DNA of 64,000 nucleotides, from NCBI RefSeq assembly GCF_029784135.1, contig NC_073746.1, forward strand, positions 54,782,097-54,846,096, given 5' to 3'. The position numbers were made by a program, and so were the translations under genes. Positions 11,617 through 23,636 of the stretch are shown here, in pieces. This DNA comes from Toxorhynchites rutilus septentrionalis. Taxonomy: Eukaryota; Arthropoda; Insecta; Diptera; Culicidae. Under the pieces are notes generated by a model. That model saw nothing but the letters and a program-made list of their open reading frames with translations. It had not been told where the DNA came from and ran no database searches. Each line of letters opens with the position of its first letter. Position 1 is the stretch's first letter.

Positions 11617-11679
11617 CTAAAACCATGAAAGTACATTAGAGCCTGCGTAATTATTATTCACATTATCTTCTCTACTCAC

Positions 11680-11722
11680 GAATATCTTGCTTGATGGCTG
11701 ATCTCAAAAAGAGACCCGCCGA
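11680..11722 (-). CDS. TEP exon 11 (43-bp microexon)
   Basis: Encodes SAGLFLRSAIKQDI between acceptor CTTATAG and donor ATTC|GTGAGT. Phase 0 in and phase 1 out fit exons 10 and 12 exactly. Too short for ORF finders. It contributes to the linker before the FPETW block. Confidence 0.8.
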
Positions 11723-11791
11723 CTATAAGTGAAAGAAACATAAAAAAAAGTTAAAAGAGATTTGGTTTGTATAATGCATAATGGAACTTAC

Positions 11792-12004
11792 GAATGAAAA
11801 GTCATCTGTTTCGTTGGACGGGGGATCGTAAAGGGCCAGATCATTGAGGACATCAGTTTTACTGAACCCGTACTTTTGGTTATCTACAACGAGTACGCTT
11901 TGGTCTATGGCCTGCAATGCGATATAAGAATCTTCCGCTGCCGCTACGTCTACATAGATATCCTGTCCTGGTCGATAATCTTCCCTGTCTAATGCCATCA
12001 TTAC
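11792..12004 (-). CDS. TEP exon 10 (MG6)
   Basis: Starts VMMALDREDYRPGQDIYVDV and runs through IALQAIDQSVLVVDNQKYG to DDFSF, matching TEP MG6 (compare the family's YRPG and DQSVLLL motifs). Acceptor CATTTCAG at 12005 and donor CATTC|GTAAGT at 11791. Both ends are phase 0. Its 5' neighbour lies 22,018 bp away at 34023. Confidence 0.88.
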
Positions 12005-12352
12005 CTGAAATGAGCATTTTGTTCTCAATTTAGTATATGCTTTATTCTTGTTGAAATATATCTGTAAGGAAGGCGTCCTTTGCAGTCGAATTAAGACAAC
12101 ATGGCATGATATACTAGAACTGTTGAATAATTAACTCTTTATTATCACATGTTCTGTTTTTCATTTGAAAACTGAAATAATTATTCGGTTATTTGCATTT
12201 GTTTTATTTTTTTTGAGTACTTACCCTTTTCTCAACAAATATGCTTGAAATTATCCTTACCTTAAGGAATTATGTCGCGAGGAACAAAAAAGTTAACCAA
12301 AAAATACAAAAAAAATTATCCACTCAAATATGCTTAGTGCCATTTTGTTGTG

Positions 12353-13609
12353 TAAGGAGTGTATCGAATAGTAGTCTGAAATAATTAACACGTTGTTACA
12401 CACAAACGGGTGATTTTTTTTGTCGTGTAATCAGAGCACACTTTGTTTACATGTCAAAAATCGAAATACAAGTAATTTAGTCGCGTTCGAAAAGTTGTTT
12501 TCAAAATGGCGCGGATTGATTTGAAAACTAAAAAGAAAATTCTGCACAATTGGTGCACCGAAAAGGGTGTTATATACCACAAAATAGCAAAAAAAAAATC
12601 ATAGTTCGGCAATAAGTGTTCAATAAGTGAACACTTTGCAAAGTTCGGCAATAAGTGTTCTTTCGAGGATCTCAGCAGAAGTGGACGAAACCCTGGACCA
12701 AGTAATCCCGAATCGGACCGAAAAGCTGTAAATTATATTATGATTGTAAAGCGGATTATACAGAGACATGGTCTAAAGACAACAAACAAGCAAAAAGTGG
12801 CCAAACAAACACCGGTGCAGCAAAATCGCGCTAAAACACAAGCTCGAAAGCTATATTAGCGTATTTTGAACAATCCAAACTAGTGCATTATCATGCATGA
12901 CGAAACATACATAAAAGAACATTCCAGAACGCTGCAGGAACCTCAATGTTATACCAAATCGATTGGAGAGAGTGTACCATTTGCGGATACGTTTGTTGCG
13001 ATGGAAAAATTCGGCCAAAAAGTGCTCGTTTGGCAAGCCATTAGCACGTGTGGCATACTATCGTCAACTTTTTCCACAATAGGGACTATAAATGCTCAAA
13101 TTTACGTGGAAGAAGGTTTGAAGAAGAGATTACTTCCACTTTATAGAAAGCACGTGGTTCCTCCTCTATTCTGGCCGGATTTGGCATCGGCACAATATGC
13201 CAAATCCACTCTACAATGGTTTTCGGAACACAATATCATGTTTGTCGAAAAATACCTCAACCTACCTAACTGTCTCCAGCTGCTCCCAATTGAACGTTAC
13301 TGGGCAATCATCAAGGCCAAGTTCAAGAAGGAAGGTACAGTGTCTAAAAATATGTCAGAGTTCAAAAAGAATTGGTCTGCAGCGTCCAGAAAGTGCACAA
13401 AGGCTACTGTGCAGAATTTGATGAGCGGTGTTAAATCTAAGGTTCGATCATTTTTTTTTTGGAAACCAACAATAAGCTTGATTTTTTTCATTTTATTGTT
13501 GTGTAAACTTAATATTCTTTAATAAAATTCCCTTATGTCAACACTTTCTGAACGTTTTCAGTTTTATTTTGATGTTTAAGTTTAAGACTACTTTACGATA
13601 CACTCCTTA
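12353..13609 (+). mobile_element. DD37E element inside the TEP intron
   Basis: TIRs of about 24 bp share TAAGGAGTGTATCG, at 12353-12366 and as the reverse complement at 13596-13609. TA is at both ends. The element is 1.26 kb and encodes a broken transposase. Confidence 0.8.
12506..13522 (+). pseudogene. DD37E transposase pseudogene
   Basis: An N-terminal HTH frame begins at about 12506 (MARIDLKTKKKILHNWC) and is soon broken near 12590. The catalytic half is open from 12893: MHDETYIKEH (first Asp), WPDLASAQYAKSTLQW (second Asp) and LLPIERYWAIIKAKF (Glu). There are 37 residues between the last two acidic residues. Another stop lies upstream of the catalytic frame. It is closest in layout to the 22344-23636 element, but its TIR differs, so it is a separate family. 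Confidence 0.75.
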
Positions 13610-13987
13610 CTACGCCGTTCCAGCCATTTTGTTCAATGAAGAAACATTATTTCTACTATAAGAAATTGATTATATCTCGAGAACGGTTGGTTCTAGGATA
13701 AAACGTTATATATCAGCTATTCATGTTGAATCGCATGTAGATTCTATTTTTCATGTTTCTTTTCTCAAAAGGTTACAACAGTTCCAACAGTTTTGTCAAA
13801 CATCATATTCTAATCAGATAACTTAATTTTAAGTTACGATTTTTTGAAAGAAAGAACAATGATTTTGAAAACGTCCTTTTGAAAAATCAGTCGTAATTTA
13901 AATTGGTCATATGATAATGAAAATTGGGATTATGGATAGTTTCCATCATAGGCACCAAGTTTCAAAAAACTGAAGAGGATCGGGTAA

Positions 13988-14830
13988 AAAAGTCACAGGA
14001 GGGTTGTCGCATGAACTTTCCTTGGGAGAAAAAAAATCGTTTCATATTTCAAGTCATTTTAACACAATAGCTACCATATACAATTTTACTTTTACAGTTG
14101 TGCTAAAAATTTTACAATACATGATCGGTAATTGATATGAAATCTCACGAAGCAACCAACATAAAAATTCCAAATTTAAATTTTATTTCATTCTATCAAG
14201 CATAAGTTCTATTCAGTTCATTGAAACATCATTCTTCAATCAACCCATCGAAAGATTCTTATTGGAACGAAAATAACAAAAAAAACACTCGTTCATCGCT
14301 CCCAACTTATTCGCCAGCACGTATGCAATCAGCAATGCCCACAATGAGCACTATCCATTTGTGCGCGTCGTTAGTTAAACTATCGGCCACGAGGGTATTT
14401 ACATGCTGATTACCCTAAGACACCTTGGATTTGAAATCTCTGTTAGGGAATACATGTCAGTGGGAAAAAAAGCTCCCCCTACTTTCATGTGTTTGCAATT
14501 CCGATTTCCCCCAGGCAGCTTGGTTTTGATGTCTCTGTTAGGGACTCGCCGCATGTGTCGTAGATTTCGACCAATCAGAAGTAGGTATTTCCGTTAAGAT
14601 AAGGGTTGAGATTTTTCAATTGTTCGATAGTTAGTTTCATGACATATACTATTTTATTCAATGTAAAAAATTGTTATGGAGTGCCGAAATTGATTGACGC
14701 AAAAATCTCATTAAACCATCATGAAATAACTGAGCAATAAGCATTTGAAATTGGACAATTTTCACGGTGCGCTCGATTTTCGATTTTCAATTTGTACCCC
14801 AATATGTTCCCAAAAGACGTAATCCTAGGT
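13988..14830 (+). repeat. Repeat family A, copy 1 (internally deleted)
   Basis: Nearly identical to 19068-20518. The opening GTCACAGGAGGGTTGT jumps straight to CGCATGAACTTTCC, a segment about 600 bp further on in copy 2, so this copy has an internal deletion. A short frame at 14403-14597 is shared, with only a silent change noticed. A CCAAT-type motif (CGACCAATCAG) is at about 14567. The right end is GACGTAATCCTAGGTC. Inverted copies lie at 62115-62375 and 63668-64000. Confidence 0.75.
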
Positions 14831-14929
14831 CAAAATTGTTGTTTTTTTTGAAAGATTTTTTGTGGAATTGCTCTAAAGTAAACCTGGTAAAACCATTTGT
14901 TATTTCCTTGTTCGAAAGGTTCCGTGATC

Positions 14930-15300
14930 AAAGTTGATGTTATTTTGTTTTAAAATGCCCAAAAGCCATAGAACACCATGTCACCGGCAGAAGCTACCAT
15001 CACATTGCTGTTATCTTTCGGCAATGAGTCGATTATCACAACGGTTCAATAGTTTTAAAACTGGGCTGTATCGAAGATTAATCAAAATCGAGGGATTCTT
15101 AAAAACAAATAGAGAATGAGTTTTTCCATCCATGTGTCACAATATCAATGTTCTGGAGTGCACTATCACCTGACCTTAAGCCAATAGTATATCTGTGGTT
15201 TATTTTGAATGATGAGATTCATGAAAGAAATACACCAACCCTTTAACAACTACAGCACCTAGTTGCAACTGATATACTGAAACAGACCGGATCATATAAA
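14930..15300 (+). pseudogene. Tc1-like transposase relic
   Basis: About 15150-15220 reads VLEWSALSPDLKPIVYLWFILN. This matches the Tc1 block WPAQSPDLNPIE.LW, with the catalytic Glu replaced by Val. Flanking frames are broken. Confidence 0.55.
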
Positions 15301-15407
15301 ATACCCGTAAAAAACAACTGAGATATATCCATTTTCATTCTAGAACATACAAACAGATTACAGGCATTTTTCAGTTTAGGCATTTTTGTTTGTGGCTGTT
15401 TAGTTTT

Positions 15408-16645
15408 GACGTAGGACTACGTCTTTCATTTCTATACCGGGGTGTAAAATCAAAATTTCGAAAACGAAAGCGTTACGCCGGAGACCGAGATTTTGAGCGT
15501 TAATAGCTCCTAAACAACTGAACGAAATGGTATGATAAACACTTCATTCGAAAGATAAAATGTCTACGCGTTCTATACTTGTTACTTTCTGATCCAAAAA
15601 CTTGTTTCAATAGTCTTAAAATTGCTTTCAAAACAGGCTATTGAAATCACCAATCGGTATATAAGCGAGCGCCGCTCGGAAATCTACTCAGTTCTAATTG
15701 AACAGCGATTGGAGCATGTTGTCGCTGTTGTGGTGAAGCTCTTCGTTTATCATGAAAGCGCGGATGAACGGTGTCACCAAGAGCCTGTTTGTGCACCTTA
15801 GGCCAGAAGGGAATCCATCAGGAGGAGAGTGATGCCACAAACGGTTCCCCGGGATGATCTCGAAGCAGCCGCTACACACACACATACACGCGCGGAATTC
15901 TTTCCATTTGGATGCCATTCAGCATCGAGAAAGATCATGAAAATAATCTGCGGTTCCTCTGGGAATTTAAAAATACATTCATGTGAAAGAGTTTATTTGA
16001 ATGTTTTCTATCCATGTAACACTGTGACCAAATACATTTGGTTTTGTGATTTTTCAATCAATCGCAATCAACAGGATAGCTTCTGAAGATTATTCTTCCC
16101 CATCAGTAGGATATTTCCGTATTCAATATTGTCGACTGTGCAATCGATTATTGCACAGTCGCCGAAAGTTCCGAGCTCAGAGAGTTCATTCCCCTCTAGT
16201 TTGCCTTCCAAATTGCTATCGTAAACCACGCCTTCTCTCGATTCAATCACACACAAAAACAATACTTAAGCGATATTCTGGTGGTGAGACGCATTCATTT
16301 TTCGTGAGGACATCGACAAGGCAACATCGTTGCTGAGGGTGCTGGTCGGCGAAGGATCGAGATCTGCCCTGAACGCAAGCAGTTTGTTTGAAACTGTCAG
16401 GGAGCACAGAGAAGCCTATCCTTCAGGAGAAGAGAAGGTGACCATCGAAGCAGCCGCTACACACATACATACACGCACGGAATTCTTTCCGTTTGGATGT
16501 CATTTAGCATCGAGAAAGATCCGGAAAATAATCTGCCAGTTCCTCTGATTCAAGATTCAACTTCAAACAAATGATCTCTAAATCAACGATAAACCTACGT
16601 CACCCTTGCGGTTATACCATAGATATAACCCACTTCCTGTTTTTG
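15408..16645 (+). repeat. Repeat family B, copy 1
   Basis: Begins TTTTGACGTAGGACTACGTC and ends with CCTACGTCACCCTTGCGG. The first 650 bp match 20598-21060. The 16310-16500 part recurs at 23700-23900. The block around 15920-16125 recurs at 21100, 21600, 21840, 23906 and 24120. It contains a Pol II-type core promoter but no long frame. The class is unknown to me. Confidence 0.7.
15658..15693 (+). promoter_or_regulatory. Core promoter (TATA plus arthropod initiator) in repeat B
   Basis: TATATAAG at 15658-15665 and TCAGTT at 15688-15693, with the initiator A at 15690. The first T of the TATA box is at -32. The same pair with the same spacing occurs in the second copy at 20851 and 20883. TCAGT is the arthropod initiator. 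The spacing and its conservation are seen directly; activity is inferred. Confidence 0.6.
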
Positions 16646-16901
16646 ATTTAGAACGACAGATATAAAATCGTGTAGCATAGTCTATATTTACAACTAAAAT
16701 TCCACCATTCTCCTGATGATTCTGAAATTTGGTTTTATTGCTGTCGTAGCTTGGAAGTAGCAGACAGCGCATGATGCCCACTTGGGGAGGGAAGTTTTGA
16801 TTTTCTGTTTACATAGAAAGAAAAGTGCAGCTGATCATATGTAAAGCCCGGCCAACCAGGAACATCAACGCCGAAGTCGAATTTCCACGATACTAAAGTA
16901 A

Positions 16902-17620
16902 TACAGTGGAACCCCGATTATCCGCGAGCGTATGATTTGCGGTGCGGATTATTCGCGACAGCGAGTTCCATAGTAAATCTATAGACCTTCTCGGAATTTG
17001 TCGGTTAGTGATAGGCTCATGCACTTCTTAGTTCTAATTAAGTTCTCGCTTGAATAGATTTTCGTTTGTATCTTTGATTTTGAGAGGCTTTAAACTTTGC
17101 AGTTCATTCGCATTTATTAGATAGGTTGGTAATCTGTCCATCTATGAAAAGGTGACAAATTGGCCTGTGAGAATTATCGTGTAATCACGCTTTTGAATGG
17201 TACCTACAACACTTAATCATGCATTTTTTTTTTTTTTAATATCTGTATTATAGTGATTTTCAACTCATTTGGCTGGTTCGTCACTTTTACTTCCATTTTT
17301 TTGGAAGAATGTCGGGAGTGAGAATTGAACTCGTGACCTTCAGCGTGAGAGGCATGGATGTTACCACTACGCCAGATCGACCCATCTCTCATGCACTTTT
17401 GTTTTGGTCATGGCTTTCACATTATCTGACCATTGGTGTACAGGACCTTGTAGATGGATAGTTTAGAGATTTCTGTATTGATAAAACATAGTTTTCATGC
17501 TGAAATATTTTTTTTTTCGTGTTTGAAACTCAGTTATTGCGTTTATTGCGTTATCCGCGATTTTAGTTATTCGCAGTGAGCTGGCCAGACTATTCCGCGG
17601 ATAATCGGGGTTCGACTGTA
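16902..17620. mobile_element. pogo/Tigger-like MITE, carrying nested insertions
   Basis: TIRs read TACAGTGGAACCCCGATTAT at 16902-16921, with the reverse complement (one mismatch, GTCG for GTGG) ending at 17620. Related ends are at 24985-25105, 60634-61390 and 61611-61640. The interior includes about 200 bp of LINE reverse-transcriptase relic (17020-17220, duplicated at 25500-25700) and a SINE. Confidence 0.65.
17224..17383 (-). mobile_element. tRNA-derived SINE (family 1), minus strand
   Basis: The minus strand carries a tRNA-like head with A box TGGCGTAGTGGTA and B box-like GAGTTCAATTCTC, and ends in a run of A (T run at 17224-17237 on plus). Flanks TCATGCA on the left and TCATGCA on the right look like a target duplication. 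A second copy is at 55816-55958. Confidence 0.65.
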
Positions 17621-17629
17621 CTCTATATT

Positions 17630-18052
17630 CGGTGGGATCAAAAGGGTGTGATTAACTATGAGCTGCTAAAACCAGGGCAAACGATCAATGGAGACTTTTA
17701 CAGGTAACAATTGTTTCGTTTGAATATCGAGTTATTGCCGAAAGACGTCCAAACACGAGTTGATAATATTCCATCATCACAACGCTCGGCCCGAGTTGAA
17801 AACTATTTGAAAATGTCGGATTGAAATTACTGTTTCGTCCGTCTTATGGCCCAGATCTTGCCTCTCTCAAAAACTATTTATTTCGATCGGTGCAGAATGC
17901 TGTGAGTGGAATACGCTTTACTTTAGAAAAGGTATCAAAAATTGCTAGATTCATTCATGACATCAAAAAATGAACGTTTCATTCGCGACGAAATCCGTAA
18001 ATTGCCAAAATGGGAACAAGTAGTGACTAGCGATGATCGATTGTTCGAATAA
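17630..18052 (+). pseudogene. Mariner transposase relic
   Basis: Decayed but readable blocks: RWDQKGVINYELLKPGQTI near 17636, then broken middle segments, and a C-terminal IRKLPKWEQVVTSDDRLFE ending with TAA at 18052. Matches the mariner order; no intact frame. Confidence 0.6.
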
Positions 18053-18053
18053 T

Positions 18054-19040
18054 GTAGGGGAACCGCGGGTAATACGGGCAGTGGGGGTAAAATGAACAGG
18101 TGGTTGATTTGTATAGTTACATTTTGAATTTCAAATTTCTGTTAATGAGAACACCTTCTACATGTTATTCTATAATATTTAAACCACCCTATGGCAATGA
18201 ATATTAATCAAAAGAGGAACAGGGAAACAAAAACCGGAAATCATGCATGATTCCGCGTGTGGATGTAATTTTAGCTGCTTCGATAAGCATTTTGAGTGGT
18301 TTAACATCAACATTCAATTCGCTGATGGTTATATTTCGGTTTGTGAGTTAACAGAGAAACGATATTAGGTATGAACGGAAAATTAAATTCATTTTTGAGT
18401 GGAAAATTTAAATTATTGGAATAAATGTACTGATGGGATAAACCGAACAGTTGCCAGTGGGAGTGAGATCGACTGTGAAAAGTCTGTTTAATCTATTCCT
18501 AAGGAATGCCCTGCGTCCATAAATGGAAATCAAATCGTCAAATGTGGACTGTTTAGAAGCTGACTGGAACCAAAAGCAATATAATTGAGAGTCTGTCCGT
18601 TTATACCGTTGAAATGCACGATATCACTTCTAGGTGGATTAATTCGATTCTTTCATCATTCATGATGAGTTCAGACCTTGGTTGAATAAAATTATTCTTC
18701 TCGCGATCGATAAACCTCTACGCTTCATATATTACGAACCGGTTACCATATTACTGGCATCGAAGAAAAAGTTGTACTTTCAGTCTGTTTTAATTTCAGT
18801 AAAAAACACTGAAAAACACTTTTTTGTAAAATATTTGACCAATAAGGTAGAAAAACAGTATATTGAATCGCAAGAAACTGCATCAAGGTTTTGGGAAACA
18901 TGAATTTCTAAAGATATAACTGTATAAGATATATAAGATATAAATTTTGAGAAACATGAGTTTCCAAAGGTATAATTGAAGTTCTTCTTAACATGTACGT
19001 TTTACCCCCACCTCCGCTATTAGTTCATTTTATTATTCAA
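18054..19040. repeat. Possible TIR element of unknown type
   Basis: GTGGGGGTAAAATGAAC near 18081 faces the reverse complement of GTGGGGGTAAAACGTAC near 18990-19010. The roughly 0.9-kb interior has no recognisable protein. Ends and target duplication are not resolved. Confidence 0.35.
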
Positions 19041-19067
19041 ATAAAAGTGATCTTCATGCAGAAAAAA

Positions 19068-20518
19068 GTCACAGGAGGGTTGTGTCCAAGACACGACCGC
19101 ATAGTTGACGTAGGATTCCGTTAGGCTATCTGCTGCATGCTGATTTTTGATATGTTTGAAGAATTACATTGTTAAACTCTTCGATAATGATTTGGGTCCG
19201 TTTTATCTGGTTGTTAGGTATTGTTTGTTCACTCTACCAGTGTCCATAACCGAGCGATAATGCTAGAAAGATGGTTATTAGTCATTAGATGGTGCGTATC
19301 ACGTACTAAAGACGCCCTCTGTGGTCCTGGACTAGATGGCTCCTATGTTATGTATAGATGGAATTAAGAAAAAAAAGCTCATCAATGTAATATAAGATAA
19401 ATATCATTATCGAACACAAGTTTTCTCACCAGAAATGAAGTGTTACTTTAGTATAGAGAAAATATATTTGAAATGGAAAAGGTAATTTCATTTATATATT
19501 TTTTTATTTTCTGAGTGTTTATACAACCCATTTCCTTTTCGCTTTAAACCCAACGGAACACGATGCTACTTGCCTCAATGCAAATTTCAATTAGGCTAAC
19601 AGCACCCAATACGATATGTAGAGCATATGTGAAATCACTTTTTCGAATATTCCTTCATTTTTCCAATTTTGTTCGTCGCATGAACTTTCCTTGGGAGAAA
19701 AAAAATCGTTTCATATTTCAAGTCATTTTAACACAATAGCTACCATATACAATTTTACTTTTACAGTTGTGCTAAAAATTTTACAATACATGATCGGTAA
19801 TTGATATGAAATCTCACGAAGCAACCAACATAAAAATTCCAAATTTAAATTTTATTTTATTCTATCAAGCATAAGTTCTATTCAGTTCATTGAAACATCA
19901 TTCTTCAATCAACCCATCGAAAGATTCTTATTGGAACGAAAATAACAAAAAAAAAACACTCGTTCATCGCTCCCAACTTATTCGCCAGCACGTATGCAAT
20001 CAGCAATGCCCACACTAGTTACAATGAGCACTGTCCATTTGTGCGCGTCGTTAGTTAAACTATCGGCCACGAGGGTATTTACATGCTGATTACCCTCAGA
20101 CACCTTGGATTTGAAATCTCTGTTAGGGAATACATGTCAGTGGGAAAAAAAGCTCCCCCTACTTTCATGTGTTTGCAATTCCGATTTCCCCCAGGCAGCT
20201 TGGTTTTGATGTCTCTGTTAGGGACTCGCCGCATGTGTCGTAGATTTCGACCAATCAGAAGTAGGTATTTCCGTTAAGATAAGGGTTGAGATTTTTCAAT
20301 TGTTCGATAGTTAGTTTCATGACATATACTATTTTATTCAATGTAAAAAATTGTTATGGAGTGCCGAAATTGATTGACGCAAAAATCTCATTAATCCATC
20401 ATGAAATAACTGAGCAATAAGCATTTGAAATTGGACAATTTTCACGGTGCGCTCGATTTTCGATTTTCAATTTGTACCCCAATATGTTCCCGAAAGACGT
20501 AATCCTACGTCAAAACGG
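19068..20518 (+). repeat. Repeat family A, copy 2 (longer)
   Basis: Starts GTCACAGGAGGGTTGTGTCC and includes the roughly 600-bp segment missing from copy 1. From 19676 it is almost identical to 14008-14830, with the same short frame (20083-20277), CCAAT motif and right end (GACGTAATCCTACGTC). The high identity implies recent duplication or insertion. Confidence 0.75.
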
Positions 20519-20850
20519 AACGAATTGAGCCGCACACCCAATAATGGAAGCCAACAGGGAAGGTAACGAAGGATAACAAGTGTAGCAGTCAACCAATTTT
20601 GACGTAGGACTACGTCTTTCAATTCTATACCGGGGTGTAAAATCAAAGTTTCGAAAACGAAAGCGTTACGCCGGAGACCGAGATTTTGAGCGTTAATAAC
20701 TCTCAAACAACTGAACGAAATGGTATGATAAACATTTCATTCGAAAGATAAAATGTCTACGCGTTCTATACTTGTTACTTTCTGATCTAAAAACTTGTTT
20801 CAATAGTCTTAAAATTGCATTCAAAACAAGCTATTGAAATCACCAATCGG

Positions 20851-20886
20851 TATATAAGCGAGCACCGCTCGGAAATCCACTCAGTT
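20851..20886 (+). promoter_or_regulatory. Core promoter in repeat B copy 2
   Basis: TATATAAG at 20851-20858 and TCAGTT at 20881-20886, with spacing identical to copy 1. The following ATG of copy 1 (about 15751) is ACG here. Confidence 0.55.
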
Positions 20887-22343
20887 CTAATTGAACAGCG
20901 ATGGGAGTATGTTGTCGCTGTTGTGGTGAAGCTCTTCGTTTATCACGAAAGCGCGGATGAACGGTGTCACCAAGAGCCTGTTTGTGCACCCTAGGCCAGA
21001 AGGGAATCCATCAGGAGGAGAGTGATGCCACAAACGGTTGCCCGGGAAGACACACATACACGCGCGAAATTATTTCCGTTTGGCTTTCCATTCAGCATCG
21101 AGAAAGTTCCGGAAAGATCTAATCATTTCTGGAAAATAATCTGCCAGTTCCTCTGGGAATTTAAAAATACTTTCATGTGAAAGAGTTTATTTTAATGTTT
21201 TCTAACCATATAACACAGCGATCAAATACATTTGATTTTGTAATTTTTCAACCAAGTGTAATTAGCAGGAAAGCTTCTGAAGATTATTCTTCCCCATCAG
21301 TAGGATATTTCCGTATCCAATATTGTATGCGTACGCAATTGATTATTGCTCAGTCGCCGAAAGTTCCGAGCTCAGAGAGTTCATTCCTCTCTAGTTTGCC
21401 TTCCAAATTGCCATCGTATAAAGCACGCCTTCTCTCGATTCAATCACCAACAAAAAGCATACTTAAGCGATATTCTGGTGGTGAGACACATTTATTTTTC
21501 GTGAGGACATCGACAAGACAACATCGTTGCCTAACGTGCTGGGAGAGGTGGACGGCGAAAGATCGACACATACACGCGCAGAATTCTTTCCGTTTGGATG
21601 CCATTCAGCATCGAGAAAGTTCCGGAAAGATCTAATCATTGCTGGAAAATAATCTGCCAGATCCTCTGGTAATTTAAATATACATTCATGTGAAAGAGTT
21701 TATTTGAATGTTTTCTATCCATGTAACACTGTGACCAAATATGTTTCAATCAAGTGCTATTAACAGATGGTTATCGAGTTAGCATTAACCACTGGTGGGC
21801 TTCCAGTATCGAGGAAAATGTGGAAATATCTAATCGTTACTGAAAATAATCTGCCAGTTCCTCTGGGAATTTAAAAATACATTCATGTGAAAGAGTTTAT
21901 TTGAATGTTTTCTATCCATGTAACACTGTGACTAAATACATTTGGTTTTGTGATTTTTCAATCAATCGCTATTAACAGGATAGCTTCTGAAGATTATTCT
22001 TCCTCATCAGTAGGATATTTCCGTATTCAATATTGTATGCGCCCGCAATCGATTATTGCTCAGTCGCCGAATGTTCCGAGCTCAGAGAGTTCATTCCCCT
22101 CTAGTTTGCCTTCCAAATTGCCATCGTAAACCACACCTTCTCTCGATTCAATCACACACAAAAAGCATACTTAAGCGATATTCTGGTGGTGAGACGCATT
22201 AAACTAGAAAAGTTTAGGCACGATTTTACAATAGAAATATGAAACAAACGGATAATGTGTATGATGAAAATCTTTACAGAACTTGACATTGCAATTTTAA
22301 GATGTAGAACCCTAGGTTGATCACTTGAAATGTAGTATTATAT

Positions 22344-23636
22344 TAAGGACCGTATCGTTATTTATGGGTACGCCTTAGAGTCTCCGTCTGAAAAAGACTA
22401 TAGCTTGTTTTGACAGCTGTTTATTTTTCTCCTGTTGTTGACACAGTTAGCGTTCAGTTAGCATTGTTAAAAGATCGTTTTTTCCTAAAAGTGCAATCAT
22501 GAGAGGGCTAACAGAAGAAAAACGAAAATCCATTGTGACCAGATACTGCTCCGAAACAGGAATATCAATGAGAAAATTGGCGAAGGCGGAAGGAGTAAGC
22601 GTCCATGCGGTCCAAAACGCTATCAAGCGATTTGGTATGTATAATACATTGAAGGATCTACCCGGTCGCGGCAGAAAACCTGGGCCATCCAAGCCAAACT
22701 TGGATAAAAAGATTTGCAGGCAATTTGAAAGAAAAAAGGAATTATCGATACGGGATTGCGCAAAAAAGTGTGGAACATCAATCGGTATGGTTCAACGTGC
22801 CAAAGAACGTAACTCACTGAAGGCATATAGAAAGCAAAAATGTCCCAAACGCAGCCAAATTCAGGCAAGTTCCGTGAAAACCCGTGCCCGTAAGCTTTAC
22901 GATGGGATTTTAAGCAAACGCGAACTGTGCATCGTCATGGATGATGAAACCTACGTCAAACTGGACTACAAAACTCTTCCTGGGGCACAGTTTTACACTG
23001 TAAAGCAAGGAACAGATGTCCCGAACGCGGAGAAGTCAATTTTTGCGAAAAATTCGGTAAGAAAGTGCTGGTTTGGCAAGCTGTTTGTCAATCATCTCCT
23101 TTCTTCACTCTCGGGAATATGAATGGTGAAATTTACCGGAAAGAATGTCTCCAAAAGCGTGTGTTACCGTTCATCCGAAAGCACACTGGTCCGACACTAT
23201 TTTGGCCTGATTTGGCATCATGCCACTATGCACGTTTGACCTTGGATTGGTATCGCGAGAATAATGTCGATTTTGTGGAAAAGGAGATGAATCCTCCAAA
23301 TTGTCCGCAAATAAGACCTATTGAAAAATTTTGGGCTTTGATGAAGGGACGACTGCGGAAGAAGGACAAGGCAGCCGATGACCTTGAGCAGTTCAAAAAG
23401 GATTGGATAAATGTGAGCAAACAAGTCGATGAGACGGTTGTCCAGAACCTAATGAGGGACATCAAGAACCAGGTGCGATCATTGGCGCGAAAATCAGAAT
23501 CTTGATTATTTTTTACTGTTACTCCTTTCTTTCATTCATAAGATACAATATTTTGATATCAGAACTGAAAAATAAATGCAATATTTGAAATAAAGCTGTG
23601 TTTTGAGCGTACCCATAATTAACGATACGGTCCTTA
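22344..23636 (+). mobile_element. DD37E element, nearly intact
   Basis: The 30-bp TIRs start TAAGGACCGTATCGTTA (22344) and match the other end (23607-23636) with one mismatch; TA flanks. The element is 1.29 kb and inserted into repeat family B. Long, nearly perfect TIRs and a transposase with one frameshift suggest recent activity. Confidence 0.88.
22499..23505 (+). pseudogene. DD37E transposase with a single frameshift
   Basis: MRGLTEEKRKSIVTRYC starts an HTH domain (22499). A GRGRKPG linker follows, then VMDDETYVKLDYK (first Asp). After a one-base frame change at the T run about 23039-23044 comes KKVLVWQAVCQSS, then LFWPDLASCHYARL (second Asp) and IRPIEKFWALMKG (Glu). There are 37 residues between the last two acidic residues. 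It ends RSLARKSES at 23505. All catalytic residues are present, and apart from the frameshift the gene looks complete at about 335 codons. Confidence 0.85.

Noticed and set aside
14403..14597. 64-residue frame conserved in both family-A copies as a peptide gene
   Set aside because: The copies are nearly identical at DNA level throughout, so conservation of the frame carries no information. No motif or signal peptide.
17340..17385. A tRNA gene on the minus strand
   Set aside because: Weak B box, and the sequence continues into a body and poly(A) shared with 55816-55958; a SINE head.
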